NCBI RefSeq assembly: GCF_041146395.1
Contig: NW_027182875.1
Location: forward strand, 328,501-392,500
DNA length: 64,000 nt
Source: Eulemur rufifrons
Taxonomy: Eukaryota > Chordata > Mammalia > Primates > Lemuridae
Reading direction: 5' to 3'
Each line of letters opens with the position of its first letter. Position 1 is the first letter of the stretch. A program made the position numbers and the translations under genes. Of this stretch, positions 22,880-35,500 are shown in pieces. The notes beneath the pieces were generated by a model, which was not told the origin of the DNA, did not search any database, and saw only the letters and a list, made by a program, of their open reading frames with translations.

Positions 22880-23185
22880 AGGGTTAGGGTTAAGGGTTTA
22901 AAATTTTAAAATTTCCCTGCCTTTTAAAACAATGGAAAATTAATGGTGGGTTAGGGTTAGGGTTAAGGTTAGGGTTAGGGTTAGGGTTAAGGGTTTAAAA
23001 TTTTAAAATTTTAAGGTTTAAGTGTTAAGGGTTAAGTGTTTAAAATTGAAAATTTTAAAATTTCCCTGAAAAATGGTGGTGGGTTAGGGATAGGGTTAAG
23101 GTTAGGGTTAGGGTTAGTGTTAGGGTTAAGGGGTTAAAATTTTAAAATTTCCCTGCCTTTTAAAACAATGGAAAAATGGTGGTGG
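22880..23185 (+). repeat. Hybrid junction: TTAGGG tracts alternating with Sat-547 fragments
   Basis: Clean TTAGGG tracts alternate with pieces of the next satellite. TTAAGGGTTTAAAATTTTAA runs into TTTCCCTGCC plus TTTTAAAACAATGGAAAA, then GGTGGGTTAGGGTTAGGG returns to telomeric repeat. A second, shorter cycle (TTTCCCTGAAAAATGGTGG to GTGGGTTAGGG) lies at 23,058-23,090. A third cycle continues as GGTGGTGGGATGATACTTAG into the regular satellite. The switch from satellite to telomere falls each time at GGTGGG, and the return each time passes through an A/T-rich TTTAAAATTTTAAAATTT. The telomeric tracts here are less degenerate than in the rest of the domain. Confidence 0.85.
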
Positions 23186-26100
23186 GATGATACTTAGAAG
23201 AATGGCTTCTTGTCTGTCTCCACTAACAAAAATAGGCAACACCAAGTCAGCTACTCCTCAGCATAGTTATGTCCGTCGCAGCCTTCTTGGGTTTCAGGAG
23301 TCACAAACAAACGTTATCACAATTATGGTGAAACGCTGAATACCTGCAAATAATTTTCAACGTAGTGGTTAATTGAAAAGCTCTGCGGCATACTTCTTGG
23401 AACAAGCCAGTTACCTGTTCCCACGCAAAGAGGAGTATATAGAAACATGGTGGATTTCCAGCTGATGAAGTAAAGGATTATTAAAGGAACGGGATGACCA
23501 TGGTGATAATCGTTAATTCTCTGAAACAGAATCCGCCCTTTTCACCTGCCAAACACATGCCCACTTCTCCTCTCTGGGGATAATAAAAACTAACCAGCAA
23601 ACTGACAGAGGGCCTGAACCCCAAATCAACATTGACCACACACAAAAAAAAAACCGTACCCTCCAGCTACTAATTATAATGCTAACTTGCAAAATTTCCC
23701 TGCATTATAAAACCATGGAAAAATGGTGGTGGGATGATACTTAGAAGAATGGCTTCTTGTCAGTCTCCACTAACAAAAATAGGCAACACCAAGTCAGCTA
23801 CTCCTCAGCATAGTTATGTCTGTCGCAGCCTTCTTTGGTTTCAGGAGGCACAAACAAACGTTATCACAATTATGGTGAAACCCTGAACACCTGCAAATAA
23901 TTTTCAACGTAGTGGTTAATTGAAAAGCTCTGCGGCATATTTCTTGGAACAAGCCAGCTACCTGTTCCCACGCAAAGAGGAGTATATAGAACCATGGTGG
24001 ATTTCCAGCTGATGAAGTAAAGGATTATTAAAGGAACGGGATGACCATGCGGATCCTGTTTAATTCTCTGAAACAGAATTCGCCCTTTTCACCTGCCAAA
24101 CACATGCCCACTTCTCCTCTCTGGGGATAATAAAAACTAACCAGCGAACTGACAGAGGGCCTCACCCCCCCATCCACATCGACCACGCACAAAAAAAAAC
24201 CGTACCCTCCAGCTACTAATTATAATGCTAACTTGCAAAATTTCCCTGCATTTTAAAACAATGGAAAAATGGTGGTGGGATGATACTTAGAAGAATGGCT
24301 TCTTGTCAGTGTCCACTAACAAAAATAGGCAACACCAAGTCAGCTACTCCTCAGCATAGTTATGTCCGTCGCAGCCTTCTTGGGTTTCAGGAAGCACAAA
24401 CAAACGTTATCACAATTATGGTGAAACGCAGAACACCTGCAAATAATTTGCAACGTAGTGGTTAATTGAAAACCTCTGCGGCATACTTCTTGGAACAAGC
24501 CAGTTACCTGTTCCCACGCAAAGAGGAGTACATAGAACCATGGTGGATTTCCATCTGATGAAGTAAAGGATTATTAAAGGAACGGGATGACCATGGGGAT
24601 CATCGTCAATTCTCTGAAACAGAATCCGCCCTTTTCACCTGCCAAACACATGCCCACTTCTCCTCTCTGGGGATAATAAAAACTAACCAGCGAACTGACA
24701 GAGGGCCTGACCCCCCCCATCCACATCGACCACAAAAAAAAAAAAAAAAAAACCGTACCCTCCAGCTACTAATTATAATGCTAACTTGCAAAATTTCCCA
24801 GCATTTTAAAACAATGGAAAAATGGTGGTGGGATGATACTTAGAAGAATGGCTTCTTCTCCGTCTCCACTAACAAAAATAGGCAACACCAAGTCAGCTAC
24901 TCCTCAGCATAGTTATGTCCGTCGCAGCCTTCTTGGGTTTCAGGAGGCACAAACAAACGTTATCACAATTATGGTGAAACGCTGAACACCTGCAAATAAT
25001 TTTCAACGTAGTGGTTAATTGAAAAGCTCTGCGGCATACTTCTTGGAACAAGCCAGTTACCTGTTCCCACGCAAAGAGGAGTATATAGAACCATGGTGGA
25101 TTTCCAGCTGATGAAGTAAAGGATTATTAAAGGAACGGGATGACCATGGGGATCATCGTCAATTCTCTGAAACAGAATCCGCCCTTTTCACCTGCCAAAC
25201 ACATGCCCACTTCTCCTCTCTGAGGATAATGAAAACTAACCAGCGAACTGACAGAGGGCCTGACCCCCCCATCCACATCGACCACACACAAAAAAAAAAA
25301 CCGTACCCTCCAGCTACTAATTAAAATGCTAAGTTGCAAAATTTCCGTGCATTTTAAAACAATGGAAAAATGGTGGTGGGATGATACTTAGAAGAATGGC
25401 TTCTTGTCTGTCTCCACTAACAAAAATAGGCAACTCTAAGTCAGCTACTCCTCAGCATAGTTATGTCCGTCGCAGCCTTCTTGGGTTTCAGGAGGCACAT
25501 ATAAACGTTACCAAAATTATGGTGAAACGCTGAAAACCTGCAAATAATTTTCAACCTACTGGTTAATTTGAAAACTCTCCAGCATACTTCTTGGAACAAG
25601 CCAGGTACCTGTGCCCACGCATAGAGGAGTATATAGAAACATGGTGTAATCCCAGCTGATGAAGCAAAGGATTCTTAAAGGAATAAGATGACCATGCGGA
25701 TCCTGTTTAATTCTCTGAAACAGAATCCGCACTTTTCACATGCCAAACACATGCCCCATACTCTTCTCTGGGGATAATAAAAACAAACCAGCGATCTGAC
25801 AGAGGGCCTGAACAACCATCCTGACCGACCCCACAGAAAAAAAGTACCCTCCAGCTACTAATTATAATGCCAATTTGCAAAATTTCCCTACATTTTAAAC
25901 AATGGAGAAATGAGGGTGGGATGATACTTAGAAGAATGGCTTCTTGTCAGTCTCCACTAACAAAAATAGGCAACACCAAGTCAGCTACTCCTCAGTAGAG
26001 TTATGTCCGTCACAGCCTTCTTGTGTTTCAGGAGGCACAAGCAAACGTTATCACAATTATGGGAAACGCTGAACACCTGCAAATAATTTTCAACGTAGTG

Positions 26101-26498
26101 GTTAATTGAAAAGCTCTGCGGCATACTTCTTGGAACAAGCCAGTTACCTGTTCCCACGCAAACAGGAGTATATAGAACCATGGTGGATTTCCAGCTGATG
26201 AAGTAAAGGATTATTAAAGGAACGGGATGACCATGGGGATCATCGTTAATTCTCTGAAACAGAATCCGCCCTTTTCGCCTGACAAACACATGCCCACTTC
26301 TCCTCTCTGGGGATAATAAAAACTAACCAGCGAACTGACAGAGGGCCTCACCCCCCCATCCACATCGACCACGCACAAAAATAAACCGTACCCTCCAGCT
26401 ACTAATTATAATGCTAACTTGCAAAATTTCCCTGCATTTTAAAACAATGGAAAAATGGTGGTGGGATGATACTTAGAAGAATGGCTTCTTGTCAGTGT
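23158..26498 (+). repeat. Sat-547 block A, copy 1
   Basis: About six monomers are almost identical to the block at about 37,98x-40,741. Shared rare variants include AGGAGTCACAAACAAACG (23,298 and 38,094), the shifted GAACCCCAAATCAACATTG segment, and CTCAGTAGAGTTATGTCC (25,994 and 40,238). The offset changes from 14,796 to 14,244 partway through, so copy 2 lacks one monomer. Within copy 1 the segment 24,220-24,780 recurs at 26,390-26,960 (offset 2,186, four monomers). Confidence 0.82.
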
Positions 26499-28909
26499 CC
26501 ACTAACAAAAATAGGCAACACCAAGTCAGCTACTCCTCAGCATAGTTATGTCCGTCGCAGCCTTCTTGGGTTTCAGGAAGCACAAACAAACGTTATCACA
26601 ATTATGGTGAAACGCTGAACACCTGCAAATAATTTGCAACGTAGTGGTTAATTGAAAAGCTCTGCGGCATACTTCTTGGAACAAGCCAGTTACCTGTTCC
26701 CACGCAAAGAGGAGTATATAGAACCATGGTGGATTTCCATCTGATGAAGTAAAGGATTATTAAAGGAACGGGATGACCATGGGGATCATCGTCAATTCTT
26801 TGAAACAGAATCCGCCCTTTTCACCTGCCAAACACATGCCCACTTCTCCTCTCTGGGGATAATAAAAACTAACCAGCGAACTCACAGAGGGCCTGACCCC
26901 CCCCATCCACATCGACCACAAAAAAAAAAAAAAAAACCGTACTCTCCAGCTACTAATTATAATGCTAACTTGCAAAATTTCCCTGCATTTTAAAACAATG
27001 GAAAAATCGTGGTGGGATGATACTTAGAAGAATGGCTTCTTGTCACTCTCCACTAACAAAAATAGGCAACACCACGTCAGCTACTCCTCAGCATAGTTAT
27101 GTCCGTCGCAGCCTTCTTGGGTTTCAGGAGGCACAAACAAACGTTATCACAATTATGGTGAAACGCTGAACAACTGCAAATCATTTTCAACGTAGTGCTT
27201 AATTGAAAAGCTCTGCGGCATACTTCTTGGAACAAGCCAGTTACCTGTTCCGAGGAAAAGAGGATTATATAGAACCATGGTGGATTTCCAGCTGATGAAG
27301 TAAAGGATTATTAAAGGAAAGGGATGACCATGGGGATCCTGTTTAATTCTCTGAAACAGAATCCGCCCTTTTCACCTGCCAAACACATGCCCACTTCTCC
27401 TCTCTGGGGATAATAAAAACTAACCAGCGAACTGACAGAGGGCCTAACCCCCCCATCCACATCGACCACACACAAAAAAAACCGTACCCTCCAGCTACTA
27501 ATATAATGCTAACTTGCAAAATTTTCCTGCATTTTTAAACAATGAAAAATGTTGGTGAGATGATACTTAGAAGAATGGAATCTTGTCAGTCTCCACTAAC
27601 AAAAATAGGCAAAACCAAGTCAGCTACGCCTCAGCATAGTTATGTCCGTCGCAGCCTTCTTGGGTTTCAGGAGGCACAAACAAACGTTATCACAATTACG
27701 GTGAAACGCTGAACACCTGCAAATAATTTTCAACGTAGTGGTTAATTGAAAAGCTCTGCGGCATACTTCTTGGAACAAGCCAGTTACCTGTTCCCACGGA
27801 AAGAGGAGTATATAGAACCATGGTAGATTTCCAGCTGATGAAGTAAAGGATTATTAAAGGAATGGGATGACCATGGGGATCATCGTTAATTCTCTGAAAC
27901 AGAATCCGCCCTTTTCACCTGCCAAACACATGCCCACTTCTCCTCTCTCGGGATAATAAAAACTAACCAGCGAACTGACAGAGGGCCTGACCCCCCCATC
28001 CATATCGACCACACACACACACAAAAACAACCGTACCCTCCAGCTACTAATTATAATGCTAACTTGCAAAATTTCCCTGCATTTTAAAACAATGGAAATA
28101 TGGTGGTGGGATGATACTTAGAAGAATGGCTTCTTGTCAGTCTCCACTAACAAAAAGAGGCAACACCAAGTCAGCTACTCCTCAGCATAGTTATGTCCGT
28201 CGCACCTTCTTGGGCTTCAGGAGGCACAAACAAACGTTATCACAATTATGGTGAAACGCTGAAAACCTGCAAATATTTTCAACGTACTGGTTAATTGAAA
28301 AGCCCTGCGGCATACTTCTTGGAACAAGCCAGTTATCTGTTCCCACGCAAAGAGGAGAATATAGAACCATGGTGGATTTCCAGCTGATGAAGTAAAGGAT
28401 TATTAAAGGAACGGGATGAGCATGGGGATCATCCTTAATTCTCTGAAACAGAATCCGCCCTTTTCACCTGCCAAACACATGCCCACTTCTCCTCTCTAGG
28501 GATAATAAAAACTAACCAGCGAACCGACAGAGGGCCTGACCCCCCCATCCACATCGACCACACACACAAAAAAAAAACGTACCCTCCAGCTACTAATTAT
28601 AATGCTAACTGCAAAATTTCCCTGCATTTTAAAACAATGGAAAAATGGTGGTGGGATGATACTTGGAAGAATGGCTTCTTGTCAGTCTCCACTAACAAAA
28701 ATAGGCAACACCAAGTCAGCTACTCCTCAGCATAGTTATGTCCGTCGCAGCCTTCTTGGGCTTCAGGAGGCACAAACAAACGTTATCACAATTATGATGA
28801 AACGCTGAACACCTGCAAATAATTTTCAACGTAGTGGTTAATTGAAAAGCTCTACGGCATACTTCTTGGAACAAGCCACTTACCTGTTCCCACGCAAAGA
28901 GGAGTATAT

Positions 28910-31900
28910 AGAACCATGGTGGATTCCCAGCTCATGAAGCAAAGGATTCTTAAAGGAACGGGATTACCATGCAGATCCTGTTTAATTCTCTGAAATAGAT
29001 CCGCAGTTTTCACCTGCCATACTAATACCCACTTCTCCTCTCTGGGGATAATAAAAACAAGCCAGCGAACTGACAGAGGGCCTCACCAACACATCCACAC
29101 CGACCCCACAGGAAAAAAAAAAAAAAAAAAAAAACAACACCGTAGCCTCCAGCTATTAATTATAATGCTAACTTGCAAAATTTTCCTGCATTTTTAAACA
29201 ATGGAAAAATGATGATGAGATGATACTTAGAAGAATGGATTCTTGTCAGTCTCCACTAACAAAAATAGGCAACACCAAGTCAGCTACTCCTCAGCATCGT
29301 TATGTTCGTGGCAACCTTCTTGGGTTTCAGGAGGCAAAAACAAACGTTATCACAATTATGGTGAAACGCTGAACACCTGCAAATAATTTTCAACGTAGTG
29401 GTTAATTGAAAAGCTCTGCGGCATACTTCTTGGAACAAGCCAGTTACCTGTTCCCACGCAAAGAGCAGTATATAGAACCATGGTGGATTTCCAGCTGATG
29501 AAGTAAAGGATTATTAAAGGAACGGGCTGACCATGGGGATCATCGTTAATTCTCTGAAACAGAATCCGCCCTTTTCACCTGCCAAACACATGCCCACTTC
29601 TCCTCTCTGGGGATAATAAAAACTAACCAGCGAACTGACAGAGGGCCTGATCCCCCCATCCACATCGACCACAAACAAAAAAAAAACCGTACCCTCCAGC
29701 TACTAATTATAATGCTAACTTGCAAAATTTCCCTGCATTTTAAAACAATGGAAAAATGGTGGTGGGATGATACTTAGAAGAATGGCTTCTTGTCTGTCTC
29801 CACTAACAAAAATAGGCAACACCAAGTCAGCTACTCCTCAGCATAGTTATGTCTGTCGCAGCCTTCTTGGGTTTCAGGAGGCACATACAAACGTTATCAC
29901 AATTATGGTGAAACGCTGAAAACCTGCAAATAATTTTCAACGTACTGGTTAATTTGAAAACTCTCCAGCATACTTCTTGGAACAAGCCATGTACCTGTGC
30001 CCACGGATAGAGGAGTATATAGAAACGTGGTGGAATCCCAGCTGATGAAGCAAAGGATTCTTAAAGGAATGAGATGACCATGCGGATCCTGTTTAATTCT
30101 CTGAAATAGAATCCGCACTTTTCTCCTGCCAAACACATGCCCATTTCTCCTCTCTGGTTATAATAAAAACTAACCAGCGAACTGACAGAGGGCCTGACCC
30201 CCCCATCCACATCGACCACACAAAAAAAAAAACCATACCCTCCAGCTACTTATTATAATGCTAACTTCCAAAATTTCCCTGCATTTTAAAAAATGCAAAA
30301 ATGGTGGTGGGATGATACTTAGAAGAATGGCTTCTTGTCTGTCTCCACTAACAAAAATAGGCAACACCAAGTCAGCTACTCCTCAGCATAGTTATGTCCG
30401 TCGCAGCCTTCTTGGGTTTCCGGAGGCACATACAAACGTTATCACAATTATGGTGAAACGCTGAAAACCTGCAAATAATTTTCAACGTACTGGTTAATTT
30501 GTAAACTCTCCAGCATACTTCTTGGAACAAGCCAGGTACCTGTGCCCACGCATAGAGGAGTATATAGAAACATGGTGGAATCCCAGCTGATGAAGCAAAG
30601 GATTCTTAAAGGAATGAGATGACCATGCGGATCCTGTTTAATTCTCTGAAACAGAATCCGCACTTTTCACCTGCCAAACACATGCCCACTACTCTTCTCT
30701 GGGGATAATAAAAACAAACCAGCGATCTGACAGAGGGCCTGAACACCCATCCTGACTGACCCCAAAAAAAAATGTACCCTGCAGCTACTAAGTATAATGC
30801 CAATTTGCAAAATTTCCCTGCATTTTTAAACAATGGAGAAATGATGGTGGGATGATACTTAGAAGAATGGCTTCTTCTCAGTCTCCACTGACAAAAATAG
30901 GCAACACCAAGTCAGCTACGCCTCAGCATAGTTATGTCCGTAGCAGCCATATTTGGTTTCAGTAGGCACATGCACACGTTATCACAACTATGGTGAAACG
31001 CTGAAAACCTGAAAAGGATTTTCAACATACTGGTTAATTGAAAAGCTCTGAGGCATACTTCTTGGAACAAGCCAGTTTACTGTGCCCACGCATAGAGAAG
31101 TATATAGAACCATGGTGGATTCCCAGCTCATGAAGCAAAGGATTCTTAAAGGAACGGGATTACCATGCAGATCCTGTTTAATTCTCTGAAACAGATCCGC
31201 AGTTTTCACCTGCCATACTAATACCCACTTCTCCTCTCTGGGGATAATAAAAACAAAACAGCGAACTGACAGAGGGCCTGACCAACACATCCACACCGAC
31301 CCCACGGGAAAAAAAAAAAAAAAACACCGTAGCCTCCAGCTACTAATTATAATGCTAACTTGCAAAATTTTCCTGCATTTTTAAACAATGGAAAAATGAT
31401 GGTGAGATGATACTTAGAAGAATGGATTCTTGTCAGTCTCCACTAACAAAAATAGGCAACACCAAGTCAGCTACTCCTCAGCATAGTTATGTCCGTCGCA
31501 GCCTTCTTGGGTTTCAGGAGGCCCAAACAAACGTTATCACAATTATGGTGAAACGCTGAACACCTGCAAATAATTTTCAACGTAGTGGTTAATTGAAAAG
31601 CTCTGCGGCATACTTCTTGGAACAAGCCAGTTACCTGTTCCCACGCAAAGAGGAGTATATAGAACCATGGTGGATTTCCAGCTGATGAAGTAAAGGATTA
31701 TTAAAGGAACGGGATGACCATGGGGATCATCTTTCATTCTCTGAAACAGAATCCGCCCTTTTCTCCTGCCAAACACATGCCCACTTCTCCTCTCTGGTTA
31801 TAATAAAAACTAACCAGCGAACTGACAGAGGGCCTGACCACCCTTCCACATCGACCATACAAAAAAAAAAACCGTACCCTCCAGCTACTTATTATAATGC

Positions 31901-31930
31901 TAACTTGCAAAATTTCCCTGCATTTTAAAA
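28910..31930 (+). repeat. Sat-547 block E (7-monomer offset), extra copy
   Basis: This segment recurs at about 32,750-35,770 (offset about 3,840, seven monomers) and again at about 40,963-43,985 inside block C copy 2. Shared markers are CAGCTCATGAAGCAAAGG, ATTACCATGCAGATCCTG, the long A-tract with AACAACACCGTAGCC, GAAACGTGGTGGAATCC, and TTTAAAAAATGCAAAAATGG. The left join lies within AGTATATAGAACCATGG at 28,902-28,925, in register with the monomer. Confidence 0.8.
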
Positions 31931-32552
31931 CAATGCAAAAATGGTGGTGGGATGATACTTAGAAGAATGGCTTCTTGTCTGTTTCCACTAACAAAAATAG
32001 GCAACACCAAGTCAGCTACTCGTCAGCATAGTTACGTCCGTCTTAGCCTTCTTGGGTTTCAGGAGGCACATACAAACGTTACCAAAATTATGGTGAAACG
32101 CTGAAAACCTGCAAATAACTTTCCACGTATTGGTTAATTTGAAAACTCTCCAGCATACTTCTCGGAACAAGCCAGGTACCTGTGCCCATGCATAGAGGAG
32201 TATATAGAAACATGGAGGAATCCCAGCTGATGAAGCAAAGGATTCTTAAAGGAATGAGATGACCATGCGGATCCTGTTTAATTCTCTGAAACAGAATCTG
32301 CACTTTTCACCTGCCAAACCCATGCCCACTTCTCCTCTCTGGGGATAATAAAAACAAACCAGTGAATTGACAGATGGCCTGACCAACCCATCTACACTGA
32401 CCCCACAAAAAAAAGAAAGTACCCTCCAGCTATTAATTATAATGCTAACTCGCAAAATTTCCCTGCATTTTTAAACAATTGAAAAATGATGGTGGGATGA
32501 TACTTAGAAGAATGGCTTCTTGTCAGTCTCCACTAACAAAAATAGGCAACAC

Positions 32553-35500
32553 GAAGTCAGCTACACCTCAGCATACTTATGTCCTTGGCAGTCACATTGG
32601 GTTTCAGGAGACACATACACACGTTATCACAATTATGGTGAAACGCTGAAAACCTGCAAAGGATTTTCAACATACTGGTTAATTGAAAAGCTCTGAGGCA
32701 TACTTCTTGGAACAAGCCAGTTTACTGTGCCCACGCATAGAGAAGTATATAGAACCATGGTGGATTCCCAGCTCATGAAGCAAAGGATTCTTAAAGGAAC
32801 GGGATTACCATGCAGATCCTGTTTAATTCTCTGAAACAGATCCGCAGTTTTCACCTGCCATACTAATACCCACTTCTCCTCTCTGGGGATAATAAAAACA
32901 AGCCAGCGAACTGACAGAGGGCCTCACCAACACATCCACACCGACCCCACAGGAAAAAAAAAAAAAAAAAAAAAACAACACCGTAGCCTCCAGCTATTAA
33001 TTATAATGCTAACTTGCAAAATTTTCCTGCATTTTTAAACAATGGAAAAATGATGATGAGATGATACTTAGAAGAATGGATTCTTGTCAGTCTCCACTAA
33101 CAAAAATAGGCAACACCAAGTCAGCTACTCCTCAGCATCGTTATGTTCGTGGCAACCTTCTTGGGTTTCAGGAGGCAAAAACAAACGTTATCACAATTAT
33201 GGTGAAACGCTGAACACCTGCAAATAATTTTCAACGTAGTGGTTAATTGAAAAGCTCTGCGGCATACTTCTTGGAACAAGCCAGTTACCTGTTCCCACGC
33301 AAAGAGGAGTATATAGAACCATGGTGGATTTCCAGCTGATGAAGTAAAGGATTATTAAAGGAACGGGCTGACCATGGGGATCATCGTTAATTCTCTGAAA
33401 CAGAATCCGCCCTTTTCACCTGCCAAACACATGCCCACTTCTCCTCTCTGGGGATAATAAAAACTAACCAGCGAACTGACAGAGGGCCTGATCCCCCCAT
33501 CCACATCGACCACAAACAAAAAAAAAACCGTACCCTCCAGCTACTAATTATAATGCTAACTTGCAAAATTTCCCTGCATTTTAAAACAATGGAAAAATGG
33601 TGGTGGGATGATACTTAGAAGAATGGCTTCTTGTCTGTCTCCACTAACAAAAATAGGCAACACCAAGTCAGCTACTCCTCAGCATAGTTATGTCTGTCGC
33701 AGCCTTCTTGGGTTTCAGGAGGCACATACAAACGTTATCACAATTATGGTGAAACGCTGAAAACCTGCAAATAATTTTCAACGTACTGGTTAATTTGAAA
33801 ACTCTCCAGCATACTTCTTGGAACAAGCCATGTACCTGTGCCCACGGATAGAGGAGTATATAGAAACGTGGTGGAATCCCAGCTGATGAAGCAAAGGATT
33901 CTTAAAGGAATGAGATGACCATGCGGATCCTGTTTAATTCTCTGAAATAGAATCCGCACTTTTCTCCTGCCAAACACATGCCCATTTCTCCTCTCTGGTT
34001 ATAATAAAAACTAACCAGCGAACTGACAGAGGGCCTGACCCCCCCATCCACATCGACCACACAAAAAAAAAAACCATACCCTCCAGCTACTTATTATAAT
34101 GCTAACTTCCAAAATTTCCCTGCATTTTAAAAAATGCAAAAATGGTGGTGGGATGATACTTAGAAGAATGGCTTCTTGTCTGTCTCCACTAACAAAAATA
34201 GGCAACACCAAGTCAGCTACTCCTCAGCATAGTTATGTCCGTCGCAGCCTTCTTGGGTTTCCGGAGGCACATACAAACGTTATCACAATTATGGTGAAAC
34301 GCTGAAAACCTGCAAATAATTTTCAACGTACTGGTTAATTTGTAAACTCTCCAGCATCCTTCTTGGAACAAGCCAGGTACCTGTGCCCACGCATAGAGGA
34401 GTATATAGAAACATGGTGGAATCCCAGCTGATGAAGCAAAGGATTCTTAAAGGAATGAGATGACCATGCGGATCCTGTTTAATTCTCTGAAACAGAAACC
34501 GCACTTTCACCTGCCAAACACATGCCCACTACTCTTCTCTGGGGATAATAAAAACAAACCAGCGATCTGACAGAGGGCCTGAACACCCATCCTGACCGAC
34601 CCCAAAAAAAAATGTACCCTGCAGCTACTAATTATAATGCCAATTTGCAAAATTTCCCTGCATTTTTAAACAATGGAGAAATGATGGTGGGATGATACTT
34701 AGAAGAATGGCTTCTTGTCAGTCTCCACTGACAAAAATAGGAAACACCAAGTCAGCTACGCCTCAGCATAGTTATGTCCGTAGCAGCCATATTTGGTTTC
34801 AGTAGGCACATGCACACGTTATCACAACTATGGTGAAACGCTGAAAACCTGAAAAGGATTTTCAACATACTGGTTAATTGAAAAGCTCTGAGGCATACTT
34901 CTTGGAACAAGCCAGTTTCCTGTGCCCACGCATAGAGAAGTATATAGAACCATGGTGGATTCCCAGCTCATGAAGCAAAGGATTCTTAAAGGAACGGGAT
35001 TACCATGCGGATCCTGTTTAATTCTCTGAAACAGATCCGCAGTTTTCACCTGCCATACTAATACCCACTTCTCCTCTCTGGGGATAATAAAAACAAGCCA
35101 GCGAACTGACAGAGGGCCTGACCAACACATCCACACCGACCCCACGGGAAAAAAAAAAAAAAAACACCGTAGCCTCCAGCTACTAATTATAATGCTAACT
35201 TGCAAAATTTTCCTGCATTTTTAAACAATGGAAAAATGATGGTGAGATGATACTTAGAAGAATGGATTCTTGTCAGTCTCCACTAACAAAAATAGGCAAC
35301 ACCAAGTCAGCTACTCCTCAGCATAGTTATGTCCGTCGCAGCCTTCTTGGGTTTCAGGAGGCCCAAACAAACGTTATCACAATTATGGTGAAACGCTGAA
35401 CACCTGCAAATAATTTTCAACGTAGTGGTTAATTGAAAAGCTCTGCGGCATACTTCTGGAACAAGCCAGTTACCTGTTCCCACGCAAAGAGGAGTATATA

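Larger units (their letters stand above)
15469..22900 (+). repeat. Degenerate interstitial telomeric repeat domain
   Basis: Over 7 kb of TTAGGG-derived sequence reads on the + strand as mixtures of TTAGGG, TTAGGTT, TTAAGGG, TTAGCG and TTAGTG. Short perfect runs occur near 20,895-20,925 and 22,870-22,895. The G-rich strand keeps one orientation throughout. The tract is interrupted by eight copies of a cassette of about 200 bp (listed separately) and contains long internal duplications. Several short open frames exist only because TTAGGG arrays seldom create stops in some frames; none looks like a gene. This is not a functional terminus: it is highly degenerate and flanked on both sides by satellites. 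Confidence 0.92.

Noticed and set aside
15469..22900. Functional chromosome terminus
   Set aside because: The TTAGGG sequence is degenerate, carries cassettes and is flanked on both sides by satellites, so it is interstitial.
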